This document shows, piece after piece, positions 1 to 9,900 of a stretch of 20,359 bases of DNA (its first letter is position 1; the number at the start of each line of letters is the position of its first letter). The notes beneath the pieces were generated by a model. The model did no database searches. It worked only from the letters and a program-made list of their open reading frames with translations, and was not told the origin of the DNA. The position numbers and the translations under genes are program-made. This stretch comes from a virus. The stretch is taken from positions 1-20,359 of the IMG/VR virus record IMGVR_UViG_3300032181_000581, one strand, 5' to 3'.

Positions 1-2421
1 CTATTAAATCTTGAAAGAGGAAAAACCTATATTTTCAATCAAGATAATGTTACTAATTTAGATGAATTTTTATTCTTTTCTGAAACTGAAAATGGGTGGC
101 ATTCTACTGGCAATTCTGGTGATATTGGTGACACGAATTACATTTATCAATTAGGAGTTGAATATTATCTTGATGGATCTGCAGTAGCATTATCTACATA
201 TATCTCTAATTTTAATAGTTCAACTACTAGAGAACTTAGATTTACTGTTCCTGCAACAGCACCAAGACTTCTTTATATCTTTGCATACTCGACTACTGGT
301 CTTGGAATCAGAACAGTTCAAGATGGATATCTTCTTGGTGATTTGGTTGAAGATTATATTTACGATTCTACGGTCGGCACTCTTGACGCTTATAATGGTA
401 AGTTCGGTGTAACTCCTGAATATCCTAATGGTACTTATGCATATTTCATGACAGAGGACTCCAATGGTGATCCCGTATACCCATATGCCATTGGACCTAG
501 AATGTATAGCACACCTTTATTTGAAGGTGATACCGTTCCTGCAATTGTAGATACATTCCCTTCTGGTGCAAGTGGTCAGGTAGTATTGGATGATGCTGGT
601 AGAGTCTCTTATATCAAGATGACTTCTAATGGTGACAATTATTTTGGTCCTGCAAAAGCAAAGATTCTTGGTGGTGAGGGAACTGGTGCATTAGCAACTC
701 CAGCAGTTCAAACTGTAACTGGTTTATCTCTACTCAATCCTGGCAGAAGTTATCAATCTGCACCCACACTTATCTTTGAAGGTGGTGGCGGACAAGGTGC
801 TCAAGGATCCGCTAAAATTGATCAGAATGGTAGAGTTACTTCTATTTCACTGTCTGATCCTGGTGAATTTTATCAAGAAGCACCATATATCTTATTGACA
901 GGCGGTGGCGGAACAGGAGCAAAAGCAGTTGCTAATATTGATCAAGGTCAAATTACTGGTATTACGGTTACTGAAGAGGGTCAGGGATATACCTCTGCTC
1001 CGAATGTAATTTTCAATCGTCTTGTAAATCTCAAGAGAAAGAACCGTGCTCGTCAGGCATTTAATTCTTATGCAATTTATCTAACAGGTATTACTAAAAC
1101 TGTTGGTGCAGCAGACGATGAAATTTTTGTAAAAAGCACTTCATCTTTCCCTGGATCTGGAGAACTTATTCTTGAATATGAAACTATCTCATATACTGCA
1201 AAGACTGATGAAAGTTTTACTGGTCTAACCAGAGGTGTGAATTTCAAATATGATCAAAGAGTTGTTCTTGACGATAGTCAGAATGATCAGTTTGGAATTT
1301 CAACATATCAATTTAACGTTGGTGATAGACTCATTAGAAGGGTTGAAAGTTCTACTAGCAAAGTTGCTAAAGTTTATGATTGGGATCCTACAACCAGGGA
1401 ACTTCTCGTAACATTTGAAGTTGATGAATTGGCATTCATTGATGGTGGTATTCCTTCTACTGAAGATAATATCGTTCAATTTGATGCTGGTGTTGCAAAT
1501 TCAAGTAGTAATTCAGATTTACCACATGTTTTAGTAACTACTGAAGATGCAAATGACACTATTACTTTATTGACTGTACCTATTTCAACTCTCACCAATA
1601 GAAAATTTGAGGATGATGATGAACTTGATGGTGCTGGTGATGGTATTGCCGATTTGGTAAATACAGGAACATCTTTCGAGAACCAAATCAATCTTGATGG
1701 TGGCATTTTCAATTCACTTTATGGTATTGAAGAAACGCAAGGTGGTCAAAACACTACACTGTTTGCTCTCGGTGATGAAGTCAAAGATGCTTCAATTCCA
1801 TTTAGATATGCTTCAATGGCGTCTGTAGGTGGACTTAGTGAAGGTGTCGAACATAATGCTATTGCTAAAATTTATTTGGATGTTAACAATGGCAATGGTC
1901 AAAACTTCAGCGTTAATGAAACTGTTACTGGTGCCGTTTCTGGTATTCAAGCAACTGTAGTTTCTTGGGACCCTAACGAATCTATTGTTACTGTTCAGAA
2001 CATTATTCCATTTAATACTGGCAATGTTAATGTAGGTAATGCTGGATTTTTACATCAATTCTCTGAAGATTCTACAATTGTTGATGTTTATATTCAAAAT
2101 GCTGGAACAAACTATACCGCAGCACCAACGATTGCATTTGAAAACACTGGAGATATTCAGGCAACTGGTACAGTTAACTTAACTTCTGCTGGAGACCAAG
2201 TTGCAAGTATTTCGATTACGAATGGTGGTTATGGTATTCCTCAAACCGTTGATGGCACATACAATCTTCATCCAACAATTACATTTACAAATGATGTTTC
2301 CGATACCACTGGATCTGGTGCAGTAGCATATGCAATTATGGGTGGAGAAAACTTAGGTGGCAATGGTGGTGCTAATTATAGAATTAAGCGTATTGAGTAT
2401 TCTACAAGCATCCGCTCGTAA
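1..2421 (+). CDS. Large virion structural protein with YHYH-like domain, gene 7 position (5' end missing)
   Basis: The frame is open from base 1 to the TAA at 2419-2421, so 806 codons of the 3' part are present and the true start lies upstream; the TTG at 343 is internal. Residues 4-102 (TYIFNQD, FLFFSETENG, then LLYIFAYSTTGLG) resemble a cupredoxin-like domain common in marine phage proteins. Residues 123-170 (LDAYNGKFGVTPEYPNG, then PVYPYAIGP) match the YHYH family. Four glycine-rich module A units follow (about 200-340), then module C (371-423), module B twice (438-483, 636-679) and a degenerate A pair (691-764). The protein lies just upstream of gp8, where T4 has gene 7, a baseplate wedge protein. 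That role here is inferred from position; I see no direct T4 gp7 similarity. Many marine T4-like phages carry a YHYH structural protein at this place. Confidence 0.8.
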   Translation, partial: LLNLERGKTYIFNQDNVTNLDEFLFFSETENGWHSTGNSGDIGDTNYIYQLGVEYYLDGSAVALSTYISNFNSSTTRELRFTVPATAPRLLYIFAYSTTGLGIRTVQDGYLLGDLVEDYIYDSTVGTLDAYNGKFGVTPEYPNGTYAYFMTEDSNGDPVYPYAIGPRMYSTPLFEGDTVPAIVDTFPSGASGQVVLDDAGRVSYIKMTSNGDNYFGPAKAKILGGEGTGALATPAVQTVTGLSLLNPGRSYQSAPTLIFEGGGGQGAQGSAKIDQNGRVTSISLSDPGEFYQEAPYILLTGGGGTGAKAVANIDQGQITGITVTEEGQGYTSAPNVIFNRLVNLKRKNRARQAFNSYAIYLTGITKTVGAADDEIFVKSTSSFPGSGELILEYETISYTAKTDESFTGLTRGVNFKYDQRVVLDDSQNDQFGISTYQFNVGDRLIRRVESSTSKVAKVYDWDPTTRELLVTFEVDELAFIDGGIPSTEDNIVQFDAGVANSSSNSDLPHVLVTTEDANDTITLLTVPISTLTNRKFEDDDELDGAGDGIADLVNTGTSFENQINLDGGIFNSLYGIEETQGGQNTTLFALGDEVKDASIPFRYASMASVGGLSEGVEHNAIAKIYLDVNNGNGQNFSVNETVTGAVSGIQATVVSWDPNESIVTVQNIIPFNTGNVNVGNAGFLHQFSEDSTIVDVYIQNAGTNYTAAPTIAFENTGDIQATGTVNLTSAGDQVASISITNGGYGIPQTVDGTYNLHPTITFTNDVSDTTGSGAVAYAIMGGENLGGNGGANYRIKRIEYSTSIRS
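598..1014 (+). repeat. Module A array in the YHYH protein (four units)
   Basis: Four consecutive units of about 38 residues share the pattern 'V-x-x-I-x-x-x-x-x-G-x-x-Y-x-x-x-P-x-I-x-x-x-G-G-G-G-x-G-A'. Key signatures are SYQSAPTLIFEGGGG, FYQEAPYILLTGGGG and GYTSAPNVIF; the first unit is the most degenerate. The DNA copies are not identical, so this is a protein-level repeat. Confidence 0.85.
1111..1269 (+). repeat. Module C in the YHYH protein
   Basis: The unit reads DEIFVKSTSSFPGSG, then LILEYETISYT and FTGLTRG. The same layout recurs in the 2451-residue protein (10197-10409). The pattern 'I-x-V-x-x-x-x-x-F-x-x-x-G-x-x-x-I-x-x-E-x-I-x-Y' followed by a G-x-x-R-G motif is a small beta-rich unit seen in many phage tail proteins. 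Confidence 0.65.
1312..1449 (+). repeat. Module B in the YHYH protein, copy 1
   Basis: VGDRLIRRVESSTSKVAKV is followed by WDPTTRELLV. It resembles the gp14 segment [12 protein letters not shown] and the gp8 segment ISWNPTTKVLKY. This is a divergent copy. Confidence 0.6.
1906..2037 (+). repeat. Module B in the YHYH protein, copy 2
   Basis: The sequence VNETVTGAVSGIQATVVSW fits the core 'vGexvtGxtSGaxaxVxxW', followed by a hydrophobic strand and a final F-x-x-G segment. It is one of the clearest copies. Confidence 0.7.
2071..2292 (+). repeat. Degenerate module A pair near the YHYH protein C-terminus
   Basis: AGTNYTAAPTIAFENTG and ASISITNGGYGIP, followed by HPTITF, keep the Y-x-x-x-P-x-I strand pattern. 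The GGGG turn has been lost. Confidence 0.55.
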
Positions 2422-2425
2422 TCTT

Positions 2426-2433
2426 CATAAATA
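2426..2433 (+). promoter_or_regulatory. T4-type late promoter upstream of gp8
   Basis: CATAAATA lies in the 39-base gap between the YHYH gene and gp8. It matches the T4 late consensus TATAAATA at seven of eight positions, and the same octamer recurs in the other gap that has promoter space (11873-11880). Late promoters are read by host RNA polymerase carrying phage gp55 and gp33. A start shortly downstream would leave a leader of roughly 20 bases. Confidence 0.7.
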
Positions 2434-2455
2434 AACAAGAGGACAATAATCCCAT

Positions 2456-2460
2456 AGGAA
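2456..2460 (+). promoter_or_regulatory. Poorly spaced ribosome-binding sequence of gp8
   Basis: AGGAA directly touches the ATG at 2461, closer than the usual 5-9 base gap. A second purine run, AAGAGGA at 2437-2443, lies 17 bases upstream and is too far. The ATG is still preferred because the encoded N-terminus aligns with the start of gp8 proteins. Confidence 0.35.
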
Positions 2461-3993
2461 ATGGCAGCTCTATTAACTGATCAATTTAGGATTTTTTCTG
2501 CGAAAAAATTCATTAAAGCACTTGAAGGTCCTACCGCGACACAAAGCGATAGTGATGCAGGTGCTAACCGAGATCGACTATATGTCTTTATCGGTAGACC
2601 CCAAGCATGGGATAACGAAAACTCTCCACCTCAAGCAGTGGATTCGTTTTCAGAATTCTCTAATGCTTATGATGATATGATCTCTTTGAAGCGTGTTCTC
2701 GCTTCAGATACAGTTCAAGTTGTTCGTCGTATTGACTGGGTTACTCCTGAACAAACCACTGGTGGTTTGGGTTTCACCTATGACATGTATCGTCACGATT
2801 ATTCTCCTTCTAAGACTGCCTCCTCTGGTGCTACTAAACTTTATGATTCTGACTTTTATGTTGTGAACTCACAATATCAAGTCTATAAGTGCATTTATAA
2901 TGGAACCTCGCCATCCGATCCTAATGGGAAACCTTCTACAGTTGAGCCTACTGGCACTTCCACTAGCATCATCACTACTGGTGATGGATATCGTTGGAAA
3001 TACATGTACACCATTCCTGTCGCTTCAGTCCTCAAGTTTTTCTCCAACGATTACATGCCTGCGTTCACAAATGACGCAGTAAAAACAAATGCTGTCGCTG
3101 GTGAAATTGATACAGTTGTAATTAACTCTGCTGGTTCTGGTTACAACAATGGCACCTATGATAATGTCTCTATCAATGGAGATGGCACTGGTGGTCGTGT
3201 TTCTATCGTTGTTGATGGTGGTAAGATTATTTCTGCTACTGTTACCTCTGGTGGAACAGGATATACCTTTGGACAAATTAGTATTGGTAATATTCAGGGT
3301 ATTGGAACAGGAACTGCTGGTGAAGTTGATGTAATTATTCCTCCTCCAAATGGTCACGGTTTTGATCCTACAATTGAGTTGGGTGCTTTCCGTGTAATGA
3401 TTAACGCCAAACTTTCTTATGATGAAGGTGCTGGCGACTTCCCTATTGATAACGACTATCGTCGTATTGGTTTGATTACCAATCCCTTGACATTTGGAAC
3501 GTCTGAGTTGCTTGCATCTCTCACAGTTTCTGCTACAAAAGCAGTTATATTTTCACCAACCTTCCAAGGTAACTATGTTCCTGATGAAATCATCACACAA
3601 ACTCGTGTTGTTGGAGGAACTAACGTAACTGCTCGTGCTCGTGTGATTTCTTGGAATCCTACAACTAAAGTTTTGAAGTATTATCAGAACTCCGTTGATG
3701 GTATTTTCCCAGAAGTTACTGGTACACAAAATGAGTTTGATGGTTCTAACGTAATTAATGGTGGTGTTTCTGGTGCTGCTGGACAACCTGATGTGAACTT
3801 CCCTGCAGTTCCCAATTCATCCTCCAGAACTATCAACGCTACTGAGTATGACTTAGGTATGAAATTTAACAACGGGTATGCAAAATCCGAGATTGAACCA
3901 AACAGCGGTCAGGTTGTTTATATAGATAATAGGAGATCAATTAGTCGTGCAAACGACCAGGTAGAAGACATCAAAATCGTAATCGAATTCTAA
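2461..3993 (+). CDS. gp8: Baseplate wedge subunit gp8 (enlarged)
   Basis: This is the T4 gp8 homologue, a baseplate wedge protein. Motifs shared with T4 gp8 in order: FIGRPQAW near 43-50 (T4 FGRSEPW), the RRIDW segment (T4 RRDW), VYKC near 140, GDGYRWKYMYTIP at 174-186 (T4 GDGYVWEYLFEIP), FRVMINAKLSY at 310, RRIGLITNPL ending at 343, and the C-terminal SGQVVYIDNRR at 482 with DQVEDIKIVIEF. The protein has 510 residues against 334 in T4. The extra length is mainly two segments: a module A region (215-300) and a module B region (about 365-447), both placed between conserved blocks. A late promoter sits upstream. Its stop overlaps the next ATG (TAATG), which suggests coupled translation. Confidence 0.93.
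   Translation: MAALLTDQFRIFSAKKFIKALEGPTATQSDSDAGANRDRLYVFIGRPQAWDNENSPPQAVDSFSEFSNAYDDMISLKRVLASDTVQVVRRIDWVTPEQTTGGLGFTYDMYRHDYSPSKTASSGATKLYDSDFYVVNSQYQVYKCIYNGTSPSDPNGKPSTVEPTGTSTSIITTGDGYRWKYMYTIPVASVLKFFSNDYMPAFTNDAVKTNAVAGEIDTVVINSAGSGYNNGTYDNVSINGDGTGGRVSIVVDGGKIISATVTSGGTGYTFGQISIGNIQGIGTGTAGEVDVIIPPPNGHGFDPTIELGAFRVMINAKLSYDEGAGDFPIDNDYRRIGLITNPLTFGTSELLASLTVSATKAVIFSPTFQGNYVPDEIITQTRVVGGTNVTARARVISWNPTTKVLKYYQNSVDGIFPEVTGTQNEFDGSNVINGGVSGAAGQPDVNFPAVPNSSSRTINATEYDLGMKFNNGYAKSEIEPNSGQVVYIDNRRSISRANDQVEDIKIVIEF
3103..3360 (+). repeat. Module A insertion in gp8
   Basis: Residues 215-300 carry VVINSAGSGYNNGTY and ATVTSGGTGYTFGQISIG, two units of the glycine-rich pattern found in the YHYH protein, the fibre and gp14. 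T4 gp8 has no counterpart that I can see. Confidence 0.75.
3568..3726 (+). repeat. Module B insertion in gp8
   Basis: Residues 370-422 contain VPDEIITQTRVVGGTNVTA, then RVISWNPTTKVLKYY and GIFPEVTGT. This fits the module B layout of entry strand, turn, W-(D/N)-x-x-T strand and final GxF. It follows the conserved ITNPL block of gp8. Confidence 0.65.
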
Positions 3994-6900
3994 TGGCACA
4001 AAATACCAATTTAAACGTCACACCTTATTACGACGATTTCGATAAGGATAAGAATTTTTATCGAGTGCTGTTCCGTCCTGGATTTCCAATTCAGGCGAGA
4101 GAACTCACTACGATGCAGAGTGTCCTGCAGAATCAGGTAGAGACTATTGGAACGCACCTGTTCAAAGACGGTGCAATGGTCATTCCTGGTCAGGTAGGTT
4201 ACGATCTGGATGTTCAAGCAATTTTACTTCAGGAATCTTTCCTTGGTAGCGATGTTGAGACATATAGAACTCAATTAAATGGAACGATTATTGAAGGTCT
4301 AACAACTGGTGTTAGAGCAAAGGTCCTCTATAGTATCTCTGCTACAGAATCTGAGAGAGGATACATCACACTATACGTTAAGTATATTGATTCTGGTGAC
4401 ACTACTTCTGATACTGGTCTCAAAACATTCCAAATCAATGAGCAGTTGATTACCGATAAGGAGATTACGTTCGGTACAACTCTGATTGAAATTGGCACAC
4501 CTTTTGCTCAGTTGCTGCCTGTCAACGCAACTGCTGTAGGTTCTACTGCATACATTAGTGAAGGTGTCTACTACATTAGAGGGCACTTTGTAAATGTTCC
4601 TAGTAACTATCTGATTCTCAATCAGTATGATAGCAATCCTTCTTATCGTGTTGGTTTAGAAATTCTAGAGTCCATTGTTACTCCTGAAGACGATGAAACA
4701 CTGAATGATAATGCTGCTGGTACATCTAACTATTCAGCACCTGGTGCTCATAGATTTAAGATTAGCACTCAGTTTGTAAAACGTCTTCTTGATGACGAAG
4801 CAGATAAAGATTTTATCGAACTGCTTAGAATCAACAATAGTAAAATTGAAAATTTTGTTGAAAGAACTGAGTATAGTGAACTTGAGAAGTCCATGGCTCG
4901 TAGGACTTTTGAAGAGTCTGGCGACTATGTAATTGATACCTTTGATGTTAAACTAAGAGAACACCTTGACGATGGTTTCAATAATGGTGTTTATGAAAGT
5001 GGTAGAACATCTGGTGATGGAAACACCGCATCTGAAGATAGATTAGCAATTGAGGTTTCTCCTGGTAAGGCATATATCAGAGGTTATAGAAACGAATTCC
5101 TCACACCACAATATGTTGATGTATTAAAACCCAGAGAATTTGATAGTCGTCAAAATGGCATTATCAACTTTACTTTAGGTAATTTTGTCAAAGTATATGA
5201 TGTTCATGGTTGGCCAGAGGTTTCTGGTGACGGTGTTACTGATGCATATCAGATCCTGAATCTCTATGATGATTGGGCACCAAATGCTACTAGTTCTGTT
5301 AAGTCTGGTGCCAATAGGATTGGTAGATGTCGTGTCGTTCAGATGAAGAAGGCAAGCACTGCCTTAACAGCAACATCTCCTTTTGGAACAAGTCCTACCA
5401 TCGCTGGTGGTGTGTATGACATGTATTTCATGGATGTTCAGATGTTTACTGTTCTGAACATTGGCAATGCTGTAACTCCATATACTGCTGGTGTTAGAAT
5501 TACAGGTAAGACTTCAGGTGCATCTGGTTTTATTGCAGATACTGGTAATAATACACATTACATCTATCTTGAGCAAGTTGATGGTGTTTTCTCCAATGGA
5601 GAAATTCTTGAAATCAACGGTAGAAATGTTGGTACTTTAGAAGCAGCACATAGTTATCAGTTAACTGATGTTAGATCTTCCTTTGGTCTTACTGGAACGT
5701 CAACAATTAGATTCGGTTGCAACTGGGTTCTCAACGATTCTCGTGCTATCGAAGTATCTACTGTTGATATTGATGATACAACTGATGATGAAATTACTGG
5801 TTTCAGAACTAGATTTGAAAAAGATCTTAGACCTGGTGATGTTGTAACAGCAGTTATTTCCGACTTAGAAGGAAATAACACTCATCGTATTCTTAGAGTT
5901 GATCCAACTGCTATTGGTGTAACAACCGCCAATAAGAAAAATAGTGTTGCTGATTCTGCTGTCATTTTTGACTATGCTGATCAGACTGCAAAAATTGATG
6001 GATCTTTAAAAGTTGGCACTATTGCAGATGGACAATACAGTGAATTAGTTAGATTACGTCCCTTTATCTTCCAAAAGGATTATCAGAACGGAGAACTTTC
6101 GTTTGACCTTCCAGAAGATGTTATGAAGTCTCTGGACGATGAATCGTTCTTTGTTTATAGAAACTTTGCTTCTAAGACTGTAACCACTGGTTCGATCACA
6201 TTTACTTTGCCCGAATCAGAATCTTTCGGTGCATTGTCTGGAGATAATTATATTCTTACTATTATTAATAATGGTGGTTCTGGTACATATGCAAATGGTG
6301 AAAACGTTGATATTGATGCTGAAGTAGATGCTGGTAACTTAACAACCTCGTTTGGTTCTGGTAATCAGTCGTTCTCTATTAGTGGTCTTGGTAATGTTGC
6401 TACTGTCACTCTGACTGCACTTGTTTCTAAGAACACTGTTGCTAAAAAAATTAAAACTGCTGGTAAGATGAAGTCTTTGAAAGTCTTTAAGACTTTCCAA
6501 GATCTCGAAACACAACCCACTGGTTTAGCATATAGTTCTTTATATGGAACTAGAGTTGAAGATAAAGATATTTCTTTCGGTGTAAATGATGTCTATAAGA
6601 TTCATGCAATCTATGAATCTTATGATGACAACGATGCGTCTTCTCCTTATGTTGTTCTTACAGAATCTACATTCTTCCAAACTGGAACTCTGATTGTTGG
6701 TAAAACTTCTGGTGCTAGAGGTCGTGTAATTTCATTCTCTAACGCTGATTTGAAATTATATTATGTTGCACTTAATGAAATTCCTTTCTTACAGGGCGAG
6801 ACCATTAATGGTAGTGACTTGTCTGGTGATCCCACCACAGGTATTGTTGATGATGGTGTCAATTCTGTATTTGCTGGAAGTAAAGTTATTACAGATCAGT

Positions 6901-9900
6901 TTGAACTTGAGGCAGGTCAAAGAACCAATTTCTATGATGTTTCAAAACTGGTTCGTCTTCCCTCTACTGTTGCACCCACAAGAAGACTGTTAGTAATCTT
7001 CGATTATCTTATTCACGAGGCATCGGGTGATTATTTCTCTGCAGAATCTTATAGTGGTATTCTTTACAAAGAGATTCCTAACTATAAACTGGATGGTTCT
7101 ATTAAGTTCATTCGTGATCAGATCGACTTCCGTCCTGCTGTCAAAGAACTAAGAAATGGTTCGGGAACGGTTAGTGCTCCTTACTATGTGAACTGTACAA
7201 CTTTCGACTTTGTTTCTAGAGTCTTTGATACAACGGGTGGTAGCGGTGGTGCTACTATTTTCGATATTATGCAGGTTGACTCTTCATTTAGAGCAGACTA
7301 TTCCTGGTATCTTCCAAGAATTGACAAATTATATCTCTCTCATGATGGTAAACTGGTTATCTCTACAGGTGTTTCTGGATATTATCTAATTCCTCCTGCA
7401 GATATTGCTAATGCTATGTTGTTAGCAACTATTGAATATAAACCATATGTATTTGATCCTGAAAGAGATGTTCTGGTTACTACAGAAGTAATCCGTCGTT
7501 ATACTATGAAGGATATCGGTGATTTAGAGACCCGACTTTCTCACGTTGAATATTATACTTCACTGTCTCTTCTTGAGTCACAGACAGAAAACACTAAGAC
7601 TTATGATGAAAATGGTTTTGATCGTCTGAAGAATGGTTATGTCGTTGATGACTTTACTGATCATACTACTGGTGCAGTATATCATCCAGACTACAAGTGC
7701 TCTTTAGACTTTAGAGAGGGTCAACTTCGTCCTCAACACTATACAACCAACGTTGCTCTTCAGTTCGTTCAGGATGATTCTACAAATATTGTGAAGACTG
7801 AGGGTAATGTCCTCATGCTTCCCTATGAAGATGTAGCGATTGTCACTCAACCTTATGCATCTAGAACAGAGAACGTCAACCCATTTAACGTCTTTACCTT
7901 CATCGGTCGTGTTGACTTAACACCTGCATCTGATGACTGGATTGATATTAATCGTCTTCCTGCTCGTGTTGAAAACGTTGAAGGTGACTTCTCTGCTGTT
8001 GCGAGAGATCTGAACATTGATCAGAACGGTTTTGCTCCTATTCAATGGGGTTCTTGGCAGACTAACTGGACGGGTGAATCCCTTCAATCCAGAAACAGAT
8101 TCCAGTCAACATCTGGTACTTATGGTATTGGTCGTCAGTTGGGTCGTGCTGGTCACGGTCAGCGTCGTCAAGGTCTGTTCTATCTGCACGAACGTAGAAC
8201 AATTCGTGTTGTTAATAATCAATCCCGTCAAGGTGTTAGAACTAAGGTTGTTCCTAAGATTGAACGCAAGTCTCTTGGTGATACTATTTTGTCACAAACA
8301 GCAATTCCTTGGATTCGCTCCAGAAACATTGGATTTAATGTTGATCGTCTGAAACCTCGCACTAGAATGTATGCATTCTTTGATGGTAAGGACATCAATA
8401 CTTACATGACACCAAAAGTTATTGAGATCATCAAAAACTCTAATACTGATGCAAGAACTAATGAAACGCCTTTCGTTGTTGATGAAACTGTAATCGGTCA
8501 AACTTCTGGTTGTCAATTAAAGGTTGTTGCACCTAATGATGGATATAAAACTAATCCTTATGGCAAGGGAACCGAAACATTACCTACATCTTATGCATCA
8601 CAAACACCTTATTTGAATCATGATATCACTGCAATGGCAGAGACAATCTCTCCAGATTTCTTTGGTAACATGCAGGTTGGTGAGATCTTAGTTGGTCAAA
8701 CTTCTGGTGCTAGAGCAGTTGTTAAGGATCGTCGTTTCCTTACCGATAATGTTGGTAATCTTCAAGGTACCTTCTTTATTCCTGATCCCAAGAATGATGC
8801 AAATCCTCGTTGGTCAACAGGAACTAGAAGTTTTAGATTTACAACTTCCGAAACAAATAGTAGAGCAGTTGGTCAAGTAGATTCTTCTGCAGATACAACG
8901 TATTCCGCAACAGGAACACTTCAAACCGTTCGCGAAAATATTCTTGCAGTTAGAAACGCTGAGATTGTTCGTGATACTGTTTCTGAAGATAGAGTTGTTC
9001 AAACAACCAGAACTGAGACACGTCAGATTGGTTGGTATGACCCTCTTGCACAGTCCTTTATCATTGAAGAAGAAGGTGGTATATTTGTCTCCTCTGTTGA
9101 AATCTACTTCAATACAAAGGATGATAACATTCCCATCTCCATGCAGATTAGAACCATGGAAAATGGTTACCCAACGAAGACAATTCTTCCCTTCTCTGAT
9201 GTTACCCTCACACCTGATCAGGTAGAACTTTCTGAAACTGCTGCGGTGCCTACTAAGTTTACCTTCCAAGCACCTGTCTATATTAAGGCATCGGTTGAAT
9301 ATTGTTTCGTTCTCCTGTCCGACTCTAATGAATATAAGGTCTGGATCTCTAGAATGGGTGACGTTGAAGTTAGTGGAGATAGAACTATCTCCGAACAACC
9401 TTATGCTGGTGTTCTGTTCAAATCACAGAACGCATCTACCTGGACTGCTGACCAATATGAAGATTTGAAGTTTACTGTGTATCGTGCAAACTTTACATCA
9501 ACATCAGGCACAGTTGCTTTACAAAATACACCCCAAGGCAAGGGTAACAATGGTGTCCATAGACTGATTGATAATCCCATTCAGACTATCAAACCAAAAC
9601 TCACCGTTAGTCTTGGTCCACCAGCTACCCAATATACCTTTAGTGAGGGTGCAAGACTTCTACAGCAAACTAGTAATGCTGCTGGTACAGTAACTGCCAC
9701 TACAACGTCGAGCAGTCTTGCTGATACAATCACTATCACTGATGTTTCTGGTAACTGGTTACAAGGATCTAATACAACTTATTTGGTTAGATCTTCCGAA
9801 GCAATTGCCACACAGGTAGTTGGTAGTGCTGCTGGAACACTTGAAGTTGGTGATGTTGTTACTGGTGCAACTTCTGGTTCTATTGGTATTGTTAAGACCT

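Noticed and set aside
343-345. TTG as the start of the first gene
   Set aside because: The frame is open to base 1 and the upstream codons encode a plausible domain, so the gene is simply cut by the window edge.
1476-1712. 78-codon antisense frame with a serine run
   Set aside because: The serine run is the complement of an Asp/Glu-rich stretch in the YHYH protein and has no independent support.
8814-9398. 194-codon antisense open frame opposite the 2451-aa gene
   Set aside because: Composition is typical of a shadow frame and it overlaps a well-supported coding region with recognisable landmarks (DPLAQSF).
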